64,000 nt of DNA from Oscillospiraceae bacterium (GCA_029098185.1 JAQXNV010000048.1:40979-104978), one strand, 5' to 3'; shown: positions 1 to 8,609, counted from the first letter of the stretch. Numbers and translations are program-made. Notes: generated by a model not told the origin, from the sequence alone.

Positions 1-1
1 G

Positions 2-772
2 GCCCAATTTTTGCAGCAAAACGGCGCGCGTATTTATATGAAGCAAGAGGAGCGGAACACTTGTGCGATCCTCTGCACCTACTGGTGTCTGCCCCGGGAG
101 CAGGCAGAGCACCGGCTGCACACCTACGGTTTTTCCCCGGCACAAAGGGACCGTTTGCTGGAGCGTGCATTTGCGCCGGATTATCAGTACCATCGGTACA
201 ACTGGACGGATTTTCCCGTTATGGATGTGTCGGTAGGACAGCTTTTTTCCTACGGCGAATACACTTTTGAGGTAGTCCCCCTTACGGGCCATACCCGGTA
301 TCAGGTGGGACTGGTGGAGCGAGAACACAAGTGGCTGTTTTGCGGCGATACCCTCAGCCGCAACGAGGTGCTGATCATTTCTACCATGGCGCCGGGACAG
401 CAGCTTTTGGAACGCCATCTGCACACGCTGGAGCGACTGAAGCAGGACTATAACGATTTCTGGATCGTGTCGGGTCACTGCAATCCCTTTTACGGCACGG
501 AAAGATCGGTGGAGAATACGAAGCGTTATTTTGACCACATTTCCAGTCGCATACAAAAAACAGTGGAGAATCGTTCTGCGCCCATGACGCTGCAGGAGAT
601 CTCCAACGAGATTTTCCGCTATAAGGAGGGGCGCATGGTGGAGGACGAATCGCTGAAGCTTCACTTTCGCATTTCTAACGCTCTGGCTTGCCTGGAGCGG
701 CTCACTGACCAGGGCAAGCTCCAAATGGAGACAAAGGGGGATATTTGGTATTGGAAAGGCGCGTCCGGTTAA
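2..772 (+). CDS. Metallo-beta-lactamase-fold hydrolase, 5' truncated by window edge
   Basis: This is the C-terminal part of an MBL-fold metal-dependent hydrolase. The frame is open to the left edge, so the TTG at 11 is probably not the true start and the N-terminal HxHxDH zinc motif lies outside the window. Visible family motifs are GHT near residue 93, the bridging Asp in LFCGDTL near residue 113, and the late metal-binding His in VSGH. After the hydrolase core, about 80 residues resemble the small helical C-terminal domain found in many Firmicutes members, with a winged-helix look. The substrate cannot be told from the sequence. The gene ends just before a strong terminator. Confidence 0.8.
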   Translation, partial: AQFLQQNGARIYMKQEERNTCAILCTYWCLPREQAEHRLHTYGFSPAQRDRLLERAFAPDYQYHRYNWTDFPVMDVSVGQLFSYGEYTFEVVPLTGHTRYQVGLVEREHKWLFCGDTLSRNEVLIISTMAPGQQLLERHLHTLERLKQDYNDFWIVSGHCNPFYGTERSVENTKRYFDHISSRIQKTVENRSAPMTLQEISNEIFRYKEGRMVEDESLKLHFRISNALACLERLTDQGKLQMETKGDIWYWKGASG

Positions 773-799
773 GGGACTGTGCCGTCCGTGTTTTTTGAG

Positions 800-856
800 A
801 AAATCACCGCAGAGGAGAACCTTTTTCGGGTTTTCTTTTGCGGTGATTTCTTTTTG
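800..856 (+). terminator. Rho-independent terminator after the MBL hydrolase
   Basis: An 11-bp stem (AAATCACCGCA paired with TGCGGTGATTT) with an A/T-rich loop is followed by CTTTTT. It lies 28 bases after the stop codon. Confidence 0.8.
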
Positions 857-908
857 GGAAAGGATCCATAAGAAAAAGCTATGGATTTAAATTAAACATA
901 TTTTGATA

Positions 909-921
909 TTGTATTATACAA
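909..921. promoter_or_regulatory. Palindrome in the promoter region of the acyl-CoA ligase gene
   Basis: TTGTATTATACAA is a perfect 6-bp inverted repeat around a single central T. It lies about 70 bases before the ligase start, in very A/T-rich DNA where the promoter must be. It also contains -10-like hexamers (TATTAT). It looks like a small operator, but no matching regulator gene is adjacent. Confidence 0.35.
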
Positions 922-988
922 AAATGGATAAATAAGATAAGATAAACGGTAGAACAAAGTTGATTTTGGAAAAGCAGAGGGTGATGAG

Positions 989-2629
989 TTGTTACAACCG
1001 AAGATCAATGCAGAACAAAAGGCCCGCTATTACCGTCTTGGCTACTGGACGGACAAAACACTGCGGGACTGCTGGGAGGAAGCGGCAAAAACCTACTGTG
1101 ACCGGGAATATCTCACCGACAGCCGAGGCCATCGCTGTACCTATGGCGACATTGACCGGGATGCTTCTAAGCTGGCGTCATTCCTGGTATCCCAGGGCAT
1201 CGGCAAAGGCGACATCGTCACTTGCCAGATCCCGGTCTGGAGCGAATTTGCCGTGGTGGCTATGGCTTGTTTTAAAGTAGGTGCCGTGGTCAATCCCTTG
1301 TCTGTCACCCACGAAGCGCGGGATCTGCGGTACTTTTTGCAGTTGCATCGGCCGTCGCTGTTTGTTTGTCCCACCTTTTTTCGGGGACGGGATTTTGAGC
1401 AGCAGATCATCTCCATAAAAGCGGAGCTGCCCCCATCTATGGGCCTGTTGCTGTTAGATTGTGAAAAGCCGAAGCAGAGCGATGCGCCAACGCTTTGCGA
1501 GGTGCTGGAAACGTTCTCGCCTTTAGAAACATTGCCCGAGCAGGGCAGTGCCGATGACGTAGCGGTCCTGCTGTGTACATCCGGTTCTACCGGCGCTTCT
1601 AAAGGCGCCATGCTGACCCATAACAACATTATCTTTGCGGAGCGGGAATTTAACCGGGAACTGCGCCTGACAAAGGATGACGTCATGTTCATGCCGTCGC
1701 CGCTGAACCATGCTACCGGGTTTCAGCACGGCCTTATCGCCGCTATGCTGATGGGTTCCCGGGTAGTGTTGCAGCAGCGATTCATCGTAGAAGAAGCTAT
1801 CGACTTGATGAATCAGGAAAAATGTACCTACTCCATGGGCGCCACCACATTTATCTACGATATTCTCCGTACATTAGAACAGACCGGTAAGACGCTGGAA
1901 CATCTTCGTTTTTATTTGTGCGGCGGCGCGCCGGTGCCGGGCTGTATGGTGCAGCGTGCCTGGACGTACGGCATTAAGCTGTGTGAGGTCTATGGCTCTA
2001 CGGAAAGCACACCCCATGTCTTTGTGCCGCCAGAGCAGGCCCTCGCCTTAAACGGAACTGTCTCTGGCCGGCCGGTCCACGGCGTAGAGGTGAAGGTCCT
2101 CGGCCCGGACGGAAGGGAAGTGCCACCGGGACAGGAGGGCGAAGAGTGTTCCCGAGGGCCCAATGTGTTTGTGGGCTATACGAATGGAGACCCGTCAGCC
2201 TGCACGCTGGATGATGACGGCTGGTTCCACAGCGGCGATCTGTGCGTCAAAGATGAGCGGGGCTACCTGCGCATCACCGGGCGGATCAAAGACATCATCA
2301 TCCGTGGCGGGGAAAATCTCAACGCCAACCAGTTAGATGAAAATCTGTCCCTTTGCCCGGAGATCGAGGAGCACGCTGTCGTCGGTATGCCCGATGACCG
2401 GCTGGGGGAACGCATCTGCGCCTATGTGACGCTAAAGCCAGGCGTGACCGGGTTCAGCCATCAGGCGCTTCTTGACCGGCTGCGGAAAGAGGAGATTCCC
2501 AAATGGCAGTGGCCGGAGCGGCTGGAGATCGTGGATGCTTTGCCGAAAACCGATTCCGGCAAGATCAAGAAATATGTGTTAAAACAGCAGATCGCATCGC
2601 AATTAAAAGCGGAAAAGCAACTATCCTAA
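989..2629 (+). CDS. AMP-forming acyl-CoA ligase (cyclohexanecarboxylate/medium-chain type)
   Basis: This is an ANL-superfamily ligase that activates a carboxylic acid to its CoA thioester through an acyl-adenylate. Visible motifs are the P-loop CTSGSTGASKG near residue 195, YGSTEST near 332, the hinge region SGDLCVKDERGYLRITGRIKD near 415-435, and the C-terminal catalytic lysine in TDSGKIKK. Overall it resembles AliA-like cyclohexanecarboxylate-CoA ligases and CaiC-like ligases. The start is a TTG at 989, chosen for the GCAGAGGG ribosome site 8 bases upstream. The acyl-CoA dehydrogenase starts 29 bases downstream, so the pair probably activates and then oxidises or reduces one acyl substrate. 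The substrate itself is inferred only by family. Confidence 0.85.
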   Translation: MLQPKINAEQKARYYRLGYWTDKTLRDCWEEAAKTYCDREYLTDSRGHRCTYGDIDRDASKLASFLVSQGIGKGDIVTCQIPVWSEFAVVAMACFKVGAVVNPLSVTHEARDLRYFLQLHRPSLFVCPTFFRGRDFEQQIISIKAELPPSMGLLLLDCEKPKQSDAPTLCEVLETFSPLETLPEQGSADDVAVLLCTSGSTGASKGAMLTHNNIIFAEREFNRELRLTKDDVMFMPSPLNHATGFQHGLIAAMLMGSRVVLQQRFIVEEAIDLMNQEKCTYSMGATTFIYDILRTLEQTGKTLEHLRFYLCGGAPVPGCMVQRAWTYGIKLCEVYGSTESTPHVFVPPEQALALNGTVSGRPVHGVEVKVLGPDGREVPPGQEGEECSRGPNVFVGYTNGDPSACTLDDDGWFHSGDLCVKDERGYLRITGRIKDIIIRGGENLNANQLDENLSLCPEIEEHAVVGMPDDRLGERICAYVTLKPGVTGFSHQALLDRLRKEEIPKWQWPERLEIVDALPKTDSGKIKKYVLKQQIASQLKAEKQLS

Positions 2630-2658
2630 ATTCAAAAAAACAACCAGGAGGATCGACC

Positions 2659-3834
2659 ATGAGTAAGTTATCCAAGGCGGAATTTGCCGCCTATTTAAAG
2701 CAGATTCGGGCACTGGCCGAAGGCCCACTGGAAGAGCTGCAAAAGGAAGTGGAAGTCACCAATGAATTCCCGCCGGAATTTTACGAGCTGGCCAAAGAAA
2801 ACGACCTGTATCGCTGTGCCCTGCCGGAAAAATACGGCGGATACGGTCTCAGCGAGCTGGAAATTTTACAGGTGCAGGAGGAGTTCAGCCGTGGCCCAGG
2901 GGGAATGCGGATGCACCTTCACTACGCCATGGATTTAAACTGGCGGATCCTCGACGAATTTGGCAGTCAGGAACTGAAGGACCGCTACATGGACAAATTT
3001 CAGGATAAGTCTATCTTTACCTGTTTTGCCCTGACAGAGGAAAGCGGCGGCAGCGGTATGGATCTGCACACCACAGCGGAAAAAGACGGCGACTACTATA
3101 TCCTGAACGGCGAAAAAACGCTGATCTCTCACACGGATTGCTGTGAGTTTGCCTATGTGTTTGCCGTGACCAATCCGGAGGGCAGCAAGGAGGAGCGGCT
3201 GTCGGCGTTCTTTGTGCCGGTAGATTTGCCGGGCTACGAGACGATCCCCATGCCGCACCTTATGGGTTGCCGCGGCGCCGGCCATGCCAAGCTGAAGTTC
3301 ACCGATCTCCGCTTGCCCAAGGAATATCTTCTGGGCAAGGAGGGCGACGGCCTCAAGATCTCCATGCACTCGCTGGCCATTTCCCGGGCACACATTGCCG
3401 TCAGCAATTTGGGCATGGCCCAGCGGATGATGGAGATGTCCATCGCCCGGGCCAAGGATCGTGTGACCTTTGGAAAGCCTTTGAGCAAGCGCCAGATGAT
3501 CCAGAGCTATATTGCGGAGATGGGTACCTATATTCATGCTCTGCGCACGATGGTCTACGACTTTGGAAAAGATTTTGACGCAGGGAAAGACCCGACGACA
3601 AAAGCGTCTATGGCCAAGTATTTCAGCATTGAGACGGTTCGGTTGGTGTCCGACTATATGCTGTTGATCTTTGGCGGTATCGGGTATTTTGAGGAATGTG
3701 CATACGGCCCGGTAGAGCGGATGTATCGTGACTGCCGTGCCATGTGGCTGGAGGAAGGCCCGCCGACAGTCCAACTGCAAACGGCCTCTCGTGGATTGAT
3801 CGCCACCGGCGGCCAGCTAGAGTATATCCTGTAA
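2659..3834 (+). CDS. Acyl-CoA dehydrogenase family flavoprotein
   Basis: This is an FAD-dependent acyl-CoA dehydrogenase of 391 residues, the usual family length. It has the N-terminal helical domain, the middle beta domain with FALTEESGGSGMD, and the C-terminal domain with RVTFGKPLSKRQ and a late FGGIGYFEE. The ATG at 2659 follows a clear CAGGAGG at 2645-2651; an upstream extension of the frame lies inside the ligase gene and is rejected. It is co-transcribed with the ligase. The pair looks like the ligase/dehydrogenase modules for alicyclic acids or crotonobetaine. It could work as a dehydrogenase or, in an anaerobe, as an enoyl-CoA reductase. Confidence 0.88.
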   Translation: MSKLSKAEFAAYLKQIRALAEGPLEELQKEVEVTNEFPPEFYELAKENDLYRCALPEKYGGYGLSELEILQVQEEFSRGPGGMRMHLHYAMDLNWRILDEFGSQELKDRYMDKFQDKSIFTCFALTEESGGSGMDLHTTAEKDGDYYILNGEKTLISHTDCCEFAYVFAVTNPEGSKEERLSAFFVPVDLPGYETIPMPHLMGCRGAGHAKLKFTDLRLPKEYLLGKEGDGLKISMHSLAISRAHIAVSNLGMAQRMMEMSIARAKDRVTFGKPLSKRQMIQSYIAEMGTYIHALRTMVYDFGKDFDAGKDPTTKASMAKYFSIETVRLVSDYMLLIFGGIGYFEECAYGPVERMYRDCRAMWLEEGPPTVQLQTASRGLIATGGQLEYIL

Positions 3835-3854
3835 AGGGAGATCCGGAAAGAAAA

Positions 3855-3888
3855 AAGCGCCTGTCAGAAAATGACGGGCGCATTTTTG
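3855..3888 (+). terminator. Terminator after the acyl-CoA dehydrogenase
   Basis: The stem GCGCCTGTCA / TGACGGGCGC with a GAAAA loop is followed by ATTTTTG. Confidence 0.75.
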
Positions 3889-3911
3889 TGGGAAAAAGAA
3901 ACGTTGCAAAA

Positions 3912-3941
3912 ACGAAAAAGACCACCGAATTTCGGTGGCCT
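3912..3941 (-). terminator. Terminator of tRNA-Ser
   Basis: On the minus strand an 8-bp CCACCGAA / TTCGGTGG stem-loop lies just after the tRNA 3' end and is followed by CTTTTTCGTTTTT. Confidence 0.75.
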
Positions 3942-3946
3942 TTGTT

Positions 3947-4032
3947 TGGCGGAGAGGATGCGACTCGAACGCACAATGCCTTGCGGCACACCACATTTCC
4001 AATGTGGCTCCTTACCATTAGAATACCTCTCC
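3947..4032 (-). tRNA. tRNA-Ser(GGA)
   Basis: The minus strand folds as an 86-nt class II tRNA. The acceptor is GGAGAGG with CCTCTCC plus discriminator G and an encoded CCA. The anticodon loop TTGGAAA on a CCACA/TGTGG stem gives anticodon GGA. The extra arm has a GCC/GGC stem, and the T arm carries TTCGAGT. It has its own consensus promoter and terminator. Confidence 0.93.
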
Positions 4033-4068
4033 AAATGGTAATTACAACCTTGTCGCGACGACTTTTAT

Positions 4069-4097
4069 ATTATAGCGCAGCTTTTTGAAAAAAGCAA
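4069..4097 (-). promoter_or_regulatory. Sigma-A-type promoter of tRNA-Ser
   Basis: Minus strand TTGCTT - 17 bp - TATAAT, about 37 bases upstream of the mature tRNA 5' end. Confidence 0.8.
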
Positions 4098-4410
4098 GTG
4101 TTTTTTGAAAAAAATTTAATTTTTTTGCAAAAGAGATAAAAAGGGGTAGAAAAACCAATTCTAGATAGGGTGAGAAACGGGGGATAAAGCGCACAGATAC
4201 AGGGCGTAAGAATAGAATAAAATGAATGCGTTTTGGGTAGCAGGTTCATTTTCGTTCAAACTTTGCTAAAATTTCCCGATGATTTCTGGAAGATTGTGAG
4301 ATTTTTTTGCAAGAAAATAAAATCGACTTGCATTTTTTGTCGAATTATATTACTATAATAACGGTTATTACAGATGAAAAGCAATTTTCACTTGAAGGGG
4401 AGACGCGATC
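4098..4410 (+). promoter_or_regulatory. A/T-rich intergenic region with aminotransferase promoter
   Basis: No gene is visible in these ~310 bases. TATAAT at 4354-4359 is a likely -10 element for the aminotransferase, with a poor -35 (CATTTT at 17 bp). A GAAGGGGAG ribosome site precedes the start at 4411. No riboswitch fold is recognised. Confidence 0.45.
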
Positions 4411-5694
4411 ATGATGACTGAGTATCAATCTTTATCCAAGGAAGAACTATCTGCGCTGAAGGGAGAGCTGGAGGAGCAATACCGGGAATTTCAAGCCCTG
4501 GACCTGAATTTGAACATGGCCCGCGGCAAGCCCAGCACCGACCAGTTGGATCTTTCTCTCGAGATGCTGGACGGCCTCAATTCGGAGAGCTGTTTCTTTT
4601 CCAGCACAGGCGACGACTGCCGGAACTATGGTCTGGTAGACGGTCTGCCGGAGATGCGGGCCTTTTTTGGGGAGCTGCTGGATGTTCCGGCGGAAAATGT
4701 CATCGTGGGCGGCAATTCCAGCCTGAACATGATGTTTGATGCCATTTCCTGCGCGTATATTTCCGGATTTGACGGCTGTGCGCCCTGGGGCAAGCAGGAA
4801 AAGGTCAAGTTCCTTTGCCCGGTGCCTGGCTACGACCGCCATTTCGCTATCTGTGAATATTTCGGCATCGAGATGATCCCGGTCCCGCTGACAGAGACCG
4901 GTCCGGATATGGACATGGTAGAAAAGCTGGTGTCGGAGGACGAGTCCATCAAGGGCATCTGGTGTGTGCCAAAGTACTCTAACCCCTCCGGCGTGACCTA
5001 TTCCGATGAGACGGTCCGCCGCTTTGCCGCTTTGCGCCCGGCAGCACCGGACTTTAAGATCTTCTGGGACAACGCTTACTGCATTCACGAGCTGACCGAT
5101 ACGCCAGAAGTTCTGCTCAATCTCTTTGAGGAATGCAAAAAGCAGGGCAGTGAAAATATGGTCATTACGTTCTGCTCTACTTCAAAGATCACTTTCCCAG
5201 GCTCAGGCGTGGCGGCTATGGCCTCTGGCGAAAAGACCCTGGCTACTTACCGCCGTCACCTGTCTTACCAGACCATCGGCCCGGACAAGATCAATCAGCT
5301 CCGCCACATCCGCTTCTTTAAGCACGTTGAGGGCCTGAAGGAACACATGGAGAAGCATCGCGCCATTTTGCAGCCGCGCTTTGCCAGCGTTCTTAACGCT
5401 TTGGAAAAGGAACTGAGCGGTTTGGGCATCGCCCAGTGGAGCCATCCGAAGGGCGGCTATTTTGTGTCTGTCGATGTGCTGCCAGGCTGCGCAAAGCGGG
5501 TCGTCCAGCTCTGTAAGGAGGGCGGCGTCACCCTTACCGGCGCCGGCGCTACTTTCCCTTACAAGAAGGATCCCAATGACACGAACATCCGTTTGGCGCC
5601 ATCGTTCCCGCCGGTCATCGAGCTGAAGCAGGCCATGAACCTGTTCTGCATCTGCGTCAAGCTGGCAGCGGCAGAAAAGCTGCTGGGCGAATAA
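4411..5694 (+). CDS. PLP-dependent aminotransferase, putative aspartate aminotransferase class (PF12897 type)
   Basis: This fold-type I aminotransferase of 427 residues belongs to the unusual Asp_aminotransf group, not the classic AspC group. Marks of that group are LNLNMARGKPS near the N-terminus, GLPEMRAFFGELL, KYSNPSGVTYSDE, the Asp-containing FWDNAYCIHEL, and the PLP lysine in STSKITFPGSG near residue 258. It probably moves amino groups between aspartate or another amino acid and 2-oxoglutarate in the cytoplasm. Two adjacent ATG codons (4411, 4414) are possible starts behind GAAGGGGAG. It is a single-gene unit with its own terminator. Exact substrate unknown. Confidence 0.85.
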   Translation: MMTEYQSLSKEELSALKGELEEQYREFQALDLNLNMARGKPSTDQLDLSLEMLDGLNSESCFFSSTGDDCRNYGLVDGLPEMRAFFGELLDVPAENVIVGGNSSLNMMFDAISCAYISGFDGCAPWGKQEKVKFLCPVPGYDRHFAICEYFGIEMIPVPLTETGPDMDMVEKLVSEDESIKGIWCVPKYSNPSGVTYSDETVRRFAALRPAAPDFKIFWDNAYCIHELTDTPEVLLNLFEECKKQGSENMVITFCSTSKITFPGSGVAAMASGEKTLATYRRHLSYQTIGPDKINQLRHIRFFKHVEGLKEHMEKHRAILQPRFASVLNALEKELSGLGIAQWSHPKGGYFVSVDVLPGCAKRVVQLCKEGGVTLTGAGATFPYKKDPNDTNIRLAPSFPPVIELKQAMNLFCICVKLAAAEKLLGE

Positions 5695-5708
5695 CGTTTG
5701 AACCGATC

Positions 5709-5742
5709 TGGCCATCGCTTTCGGGCGGTGGCTTTTGTTTTG
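5709..5742 (+). terminator. Terminator after the aminotransferase
   Basis: GCCATCGC / GCGGTGGC stem with loop TTTCGG, followed by TTTTGTTTT. Confidence 0.8.
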
Positions 5743-5807
5743 CCGTGTAACTTGGTCACGGTGAGAAAAAGAAACTGGGCCGGATCGGTGCATTTTCTTT
5801 TTCTTTG

Positions 5808-5816
5808 TGCTATAAT
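5808..5816 (+). promoter_or_regulatory. Extended -10 promoter of the PHP/TSCPD operon
   Basis: TGCTATAAT is an extended -10 element. The 17-bp position upstream reads GTGCAT. The start codon lies about 70 bases downstream. Confidence 0.6.
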
Positions 5817-5891
5817 GAAAGAAAACCCAAGGATGTGGCCCGTTACGGGGGATCCCAAAGCGGCGGCCGCAAGAGAAAGGAGGCGCTTTTT

Positions 5892-6725
5892 GTGGGAGCG
5901 GATCTGCATTGTCATTCCCGGTATTCGGACAGTTCTGTCCCCGTAGAGGACGTAGTCTTGATGGCAAAGCTCCATCAGGTGGAAGCCATAGCCATCACCG
6001 ACCACGATACCCTGGCTGGTCAGGAGGAAGCAAAGCATTATGGAGCGCAATACGGTGTAGAGATCGTGCCGGGACTGGAGATCTCCGGCTATGACTATAA
6101 GCGAAAGCAAAAGGCCCATATCCTGTGCTATTACCCAAAGCGTCCAGAAGCGCTGACGCCGATCTGTCAAACGATCTGGAAGAATCGGGATACCGCCACC
6201 CGGGAGATGATCCACCTGGTCATGGCCCATTATCCCATCACGGAAGAAATGGTGGAGCGCCGGGCCAAGGACAGCGTCAGCATTTATAAACAGCACATCA
6301 TGCACACCCTCATTGATGCCGGATATTCCCGCCATTTTTTTGGCAAGGTGAACCAGTCTTTGTTTTCCCATCGGAACGGCCTTGCTCATCTGGACATCAT
6401 TTACCCGGATGTTTATGATGTGTTGGAAGCGGTTCGGGCAGCCCGGGGCGTAGCGGTCATGGCCCATCCCGGAGAGAGCCGGGAAAAGGGACTATTGGAA
6501 GAACTGTCCCAGGCGGGACTGCTGGATGGCGTAGAGCTGTACTGTCCCAAAAACGACGAAGCAGAGCGGGCAAGAGTACAGGCCATTGCCGACCGGTATG
6601 GTCTGGTGACCACTGGTGGCACCGATTTTCACGGGATGTATTCTTCCCGTTGTCACAGCGTGGGGACTTTTACGGCGACAACAGCGATGCTGGAGCGCCT
6701 AAAGGACTGCGCGTCGAAAAAATAA
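5892..6725 (+). CDS. PHP-domain metal-dependent phosphoesterase
   Basis: This is a trinuclear-metal PHP phosphoesterase of 277 residues. Metal-binding motifs appear in family order: DLHCHSRYSD at the N-terminus, ITDHDTL near residue 35, LEISGYD, MAHPGES near 192, and GGTDFHGMY near the C-terminus. Relatives include RNase AM/YciV-like 3',5'-nucleotide bisphosphate phosphatases, so a role in nucleotide or short-RNA turnover is plausible. The GTG at 5892 is preferred because AAAGGAGG sits 8 bases upstream and the family starts directly before the HxH motif. The longer frame runs through the promoter. The TSCPD gene follows after 19 bases. Confidence 0.85.
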   Translation: MGADLHCHSRYSDSSVPVEDVVLMAKLHQVEAIAITDHDTLAGQEEAKHYGAQYGVEIVPGLEISGYDYKRKQKAHILCYYPKRPEALTPICQTIWKNRDTATREMIHLVMAHYPITEEMVERRAKDSVSIYKQHIMHTLIDAGYSRHFFGKVNQSLFSHRNGLAHLDIIYPDVYDVLEAVRAARGVAVMAHPGESREKGLLEELSQAGLLDGVELYCPKNDEAERARVQAIADRYGLVTTGGTDFHGMYSSRCHSVGTFTATTAMLERLKDCASKK

Positions 6726-6744
6726 TCGAGAGAGGAACGAAGCT

Positions 6745-7005
6745 ATGGAATATCGTTTTCACACCAAGGGGATCTGCCCCAAGGAGATCGTCATCGAGTA
6801 CACCGGTGACACCGTGGATGCCGTGCATTTTTGCGGCGGCTGCAATGGTAATGGCAAGGGCATCGGCGCCCTGACTGCCGGCATGAAGATGGATGATGTG
6901 ATCGCCCGCTGTGAGGGGATCACCTGCGGCATGAAAAAGACATCTTGTCCGGATCAGCTTGCCAGAGCGCTGCGGGAGATCCAGTGCCAGCAAGCCGGAG
7001 AATAA
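6745..7005 (+). CDS. TIGR03905-family TSCPD domain protein
   Basis: This small conserved protein of 86 residues matches the TSCPD domain recognised in the C-terminus of some ribonucleotide reductases and as stand-alone Firmicutes proteins. The cysteines in CGGCNGNGKG, CEGITCG and TSCPDQLA are the domain signature and suggest metal binding. Its function is unknown. It is co-transcribed behind the PHP phosphoesterase and has a GAGAGAGGA ribosome site. Confidence 0.85.
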   Translation: MEYRFHTKGICPKEIVIEYTGDTVDAVHFCGGCNGNGKGIGALTAGMKMDDVIARCEGITCGMKKTSCPDQLARALREIQCQQAGE

Positions 7006-7009
7006 ACGG

Positions 7010-7055
7010 AAAAAGACACGATGCGAAGAAAAAACGCACCGTGTCTTTTTTTGTT
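7010..7055. terminator. Shared terminator between convergent genes
   Basis: AAGACACG(A)TGCG pairs with CGCACCGTGTCTT and has A- and T-runs on both sides, so it can stop transcription from the TSCPD gene and from the minus-strand genes. Confidence 0.75.
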
Positions 7056-7282
7056 TATTCAAAAGACGATAGAGAGAAATCCTCGTCGCTGTACTGCTGC
7101 AGCGGCGGCAGGGCCTTTGGTTTTCGCAGCAGAGGATCATAGGAGAAGCGCCGGCAGTGGTCCCGGCCCTCACGAGCGTGGGGACAAGTCGGGGACAGTT
7201 CCGGCGTTTCGTTGTGGCGGCAAATGGAACAGGACGGCGTGATCGTGTTGCCGAACAGTTTTTTGCCAAATCGCTTTTTCAT
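7055..7282 (-). CDS. Small conserved cysteine-rich protein
   Basis: This 75-residue protein has a CSICRHN motif near residue 23, then CPHAREGRDHCRRFSYDPLLRKP. The pattern CxxC...C...CRRFxYDPLxRxP recurs in small hypothetical proteins of Oscillospiraceae and related Clostridia and looks like a zinc ribbon. The start is the ATG at 7282, behind AGGAGG. It lies downstream of the ylbJ-like gene on the same strand and may be co-transcribed with it. I know of no assigned function. Confidence 0.65.
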   Translation of the reverse strand: MKKRFGKKLFGNTITPSCSICRHNETPELSPTCPHAREGRDHCRRFSYDPLLRKPKALPPLQQYSDEDFSLSSFE

Positions 7283-7339
7283 GGCGTTCCACCTCCTGTG
7301 CTCCAAACTGGGGCGATCCTGTGTTTTTAGTATAGCACA

Positions 7340-8503
7340 CTATCGGATTTTTGCAAGACCGGGACGCTTTTTGCACAGCAGAAAAACGATGCAGAGCAGC
7401 AGCAGGGTAACGCCGCAGATCCCTGTAGTCAGCGGCGTTGTGCCGCCGGCAGAAAATGCACTGGACAGAGGCTCTGTTGTGGAGTGAAAAACGCTGGTTA
7501 TCTGGTCTGGCGTGTAGAAAAACCGGCGCAGCGGCAAAAACAGCAGCAGCGATACCCCACCGTGCAGCAGACGGGACAGCAGGAGCTTTATTTTGGAAAT
7601 ACCCAAAGGCGTTGTGGCGGCGGTGATCTGTCCCAGAACGCACAATCCTCCGGCGGCGGTGAAAAAGAGCAGGAGCGCTGGGGAAATGCCAACAGAACCG
7701 GCAAAGTTCACTCCGGAGGTGATCTCCCAGCAAAGGGGAAAGAGGACTGTGGCAGCCGGCGCCGGAACGGACAGCTTTTGCAGCATTTCCGCGATCCAGG
7801 ACAAGATACCGCTGCTGTAAAGAGGCTCCAGCATGGCAGTGAACAGCATGACAAAGCTGCATAGATTTAAAGCGCCTCTGGCCCCGTCATCGGCCGCTTG
7901 TACCAGCGCTTCGGCAAAGGGCTTTTTGGGGGATCCTCTGTTTTGTTGTGCGAGCGTAGGCTCTTTTCGCCATCGGCTGACTATGCCACTCACGATGCCG
8001 ATGAGCAGTAGGGCCCCTGTCTGACAGATAAAGAGCAGCAGTCCAAAGGAAGCGCTGCCGTATATCCCCATGCCGACAACAGAGATCAAAAAGGACGGCC
8101 CACCATTGATGCAGAACCACAGCATCCGTTCTCCCTGCTGCCGGGTGATGCTGCCGTGCTGGTATAGGGAAACGATCCCTCTGGCCCCGGTGGGATAGCC
8201 GCCCAGCCAGCCCAGCAAAATAACGCTGCCGCAGCAGCCGGGCAGGTGGAACAGCAGCTTTGTAATGGGTTGCAGCAGCTTTCCCAGCAGTCGGGAAACG
8301 CCGGAATAGACGCAGAAAGACGACAGTACAACAAAGGGAAAGGTGGAGGGGATCAGGGTGTAAAGGCACAGCGATAACCCGGAGGATACGCCGCCGGCTG
8401 TTTGTTGGGGAAAGCAAAGGAATCCCGCGCCGAAAAAGAGGACAGCGGCGCAGAGCAGAGAAAAATAAAGTAGTTGCCCAGTGGAAAAACGGCGCTGGAT
8501 CAT
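7340..8503 (-). CDS. ylbJ: Sporulation integral membrane protein, YlbJ-like
   Basis: This is a polytopic membrane protein of about 387 residues with eight or more hydrophobic segments and the nucleoside-recognition 'Gate' repeats. WLGGYPTGARGI and FCINGGPSFLISVVG in the first half are typical of YlbJ-type sporulation proteins; GALNLCSFVMLF marks the second half. YlbJ is required for spore formation in Bacillus under sigma-E, though its transport role is unknown. The ATG at 8503 follows GGAGGTGACAACC; a longer start at 8530 has no comparable site. It diverges from the sporulation genes yqfC-yqfD. Confidence 0.78.
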   Translation of the reverse strand: MIQRRFSTGQLLYFSLLCAAVLFFGAGFLCFPQQTAGGVSSGLSLCLYTLIPSTFPFVVLSSFCVYSGVSRLLGKLLQPITKLLFHLPGCCGSVILLGWLGGYPTGARGIVSLYQHGSITRQQGERMLWFCINGGPSFLISVVGMGIYGSASFGLLLFICQTGALLLIGIVSGIVSRWRKEPTLAQQNRGSPKKPFAEALVQAADDGARGALNLCSFVMLFTAMLEPLYSSGILSWIAEMLQKLSVPAPAATVLFPLCWEITSGVNFAGSVGISPALLLFFTAAGGLCVLGQITAATTPLGISKIKLLLSRLLHGGVSLLLFLPLRRFFYTPDQITSVFHSTTEPLSSAFSAGGTTPLTTGICGVTLLLLCIVFLLCKKRPGLAKIR

Positions 8504-8546
8504 GGTTGTCACCTCCGGTTTTGGTTTCATGTATATTCGCTGTCGG

Positions 8547-8575
8547 TGATTTTTATATCCCTGTTCGCATAAACT
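8547..8575 (+). promoter_or_regulatory. Candidate sigma-E-type promoter of yqfC-yqfD
   Basis: TGATTTT - 14 bp - CATAAACT resembles the mother-cell sigma-E consensus (about kmATATT - 14 - CATAcAmT), 35 bases before yqfC. A 10-bp direct repeat CTGTCGGTGA (8540-8549 and 8574-8583) brackets it. The sigma assignment is inference. Confidence 0.5.
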
Positions 8576-8609
8576 GTCGGTGAGAATCTACGGAGAACGG
8601 AGGAATGCT

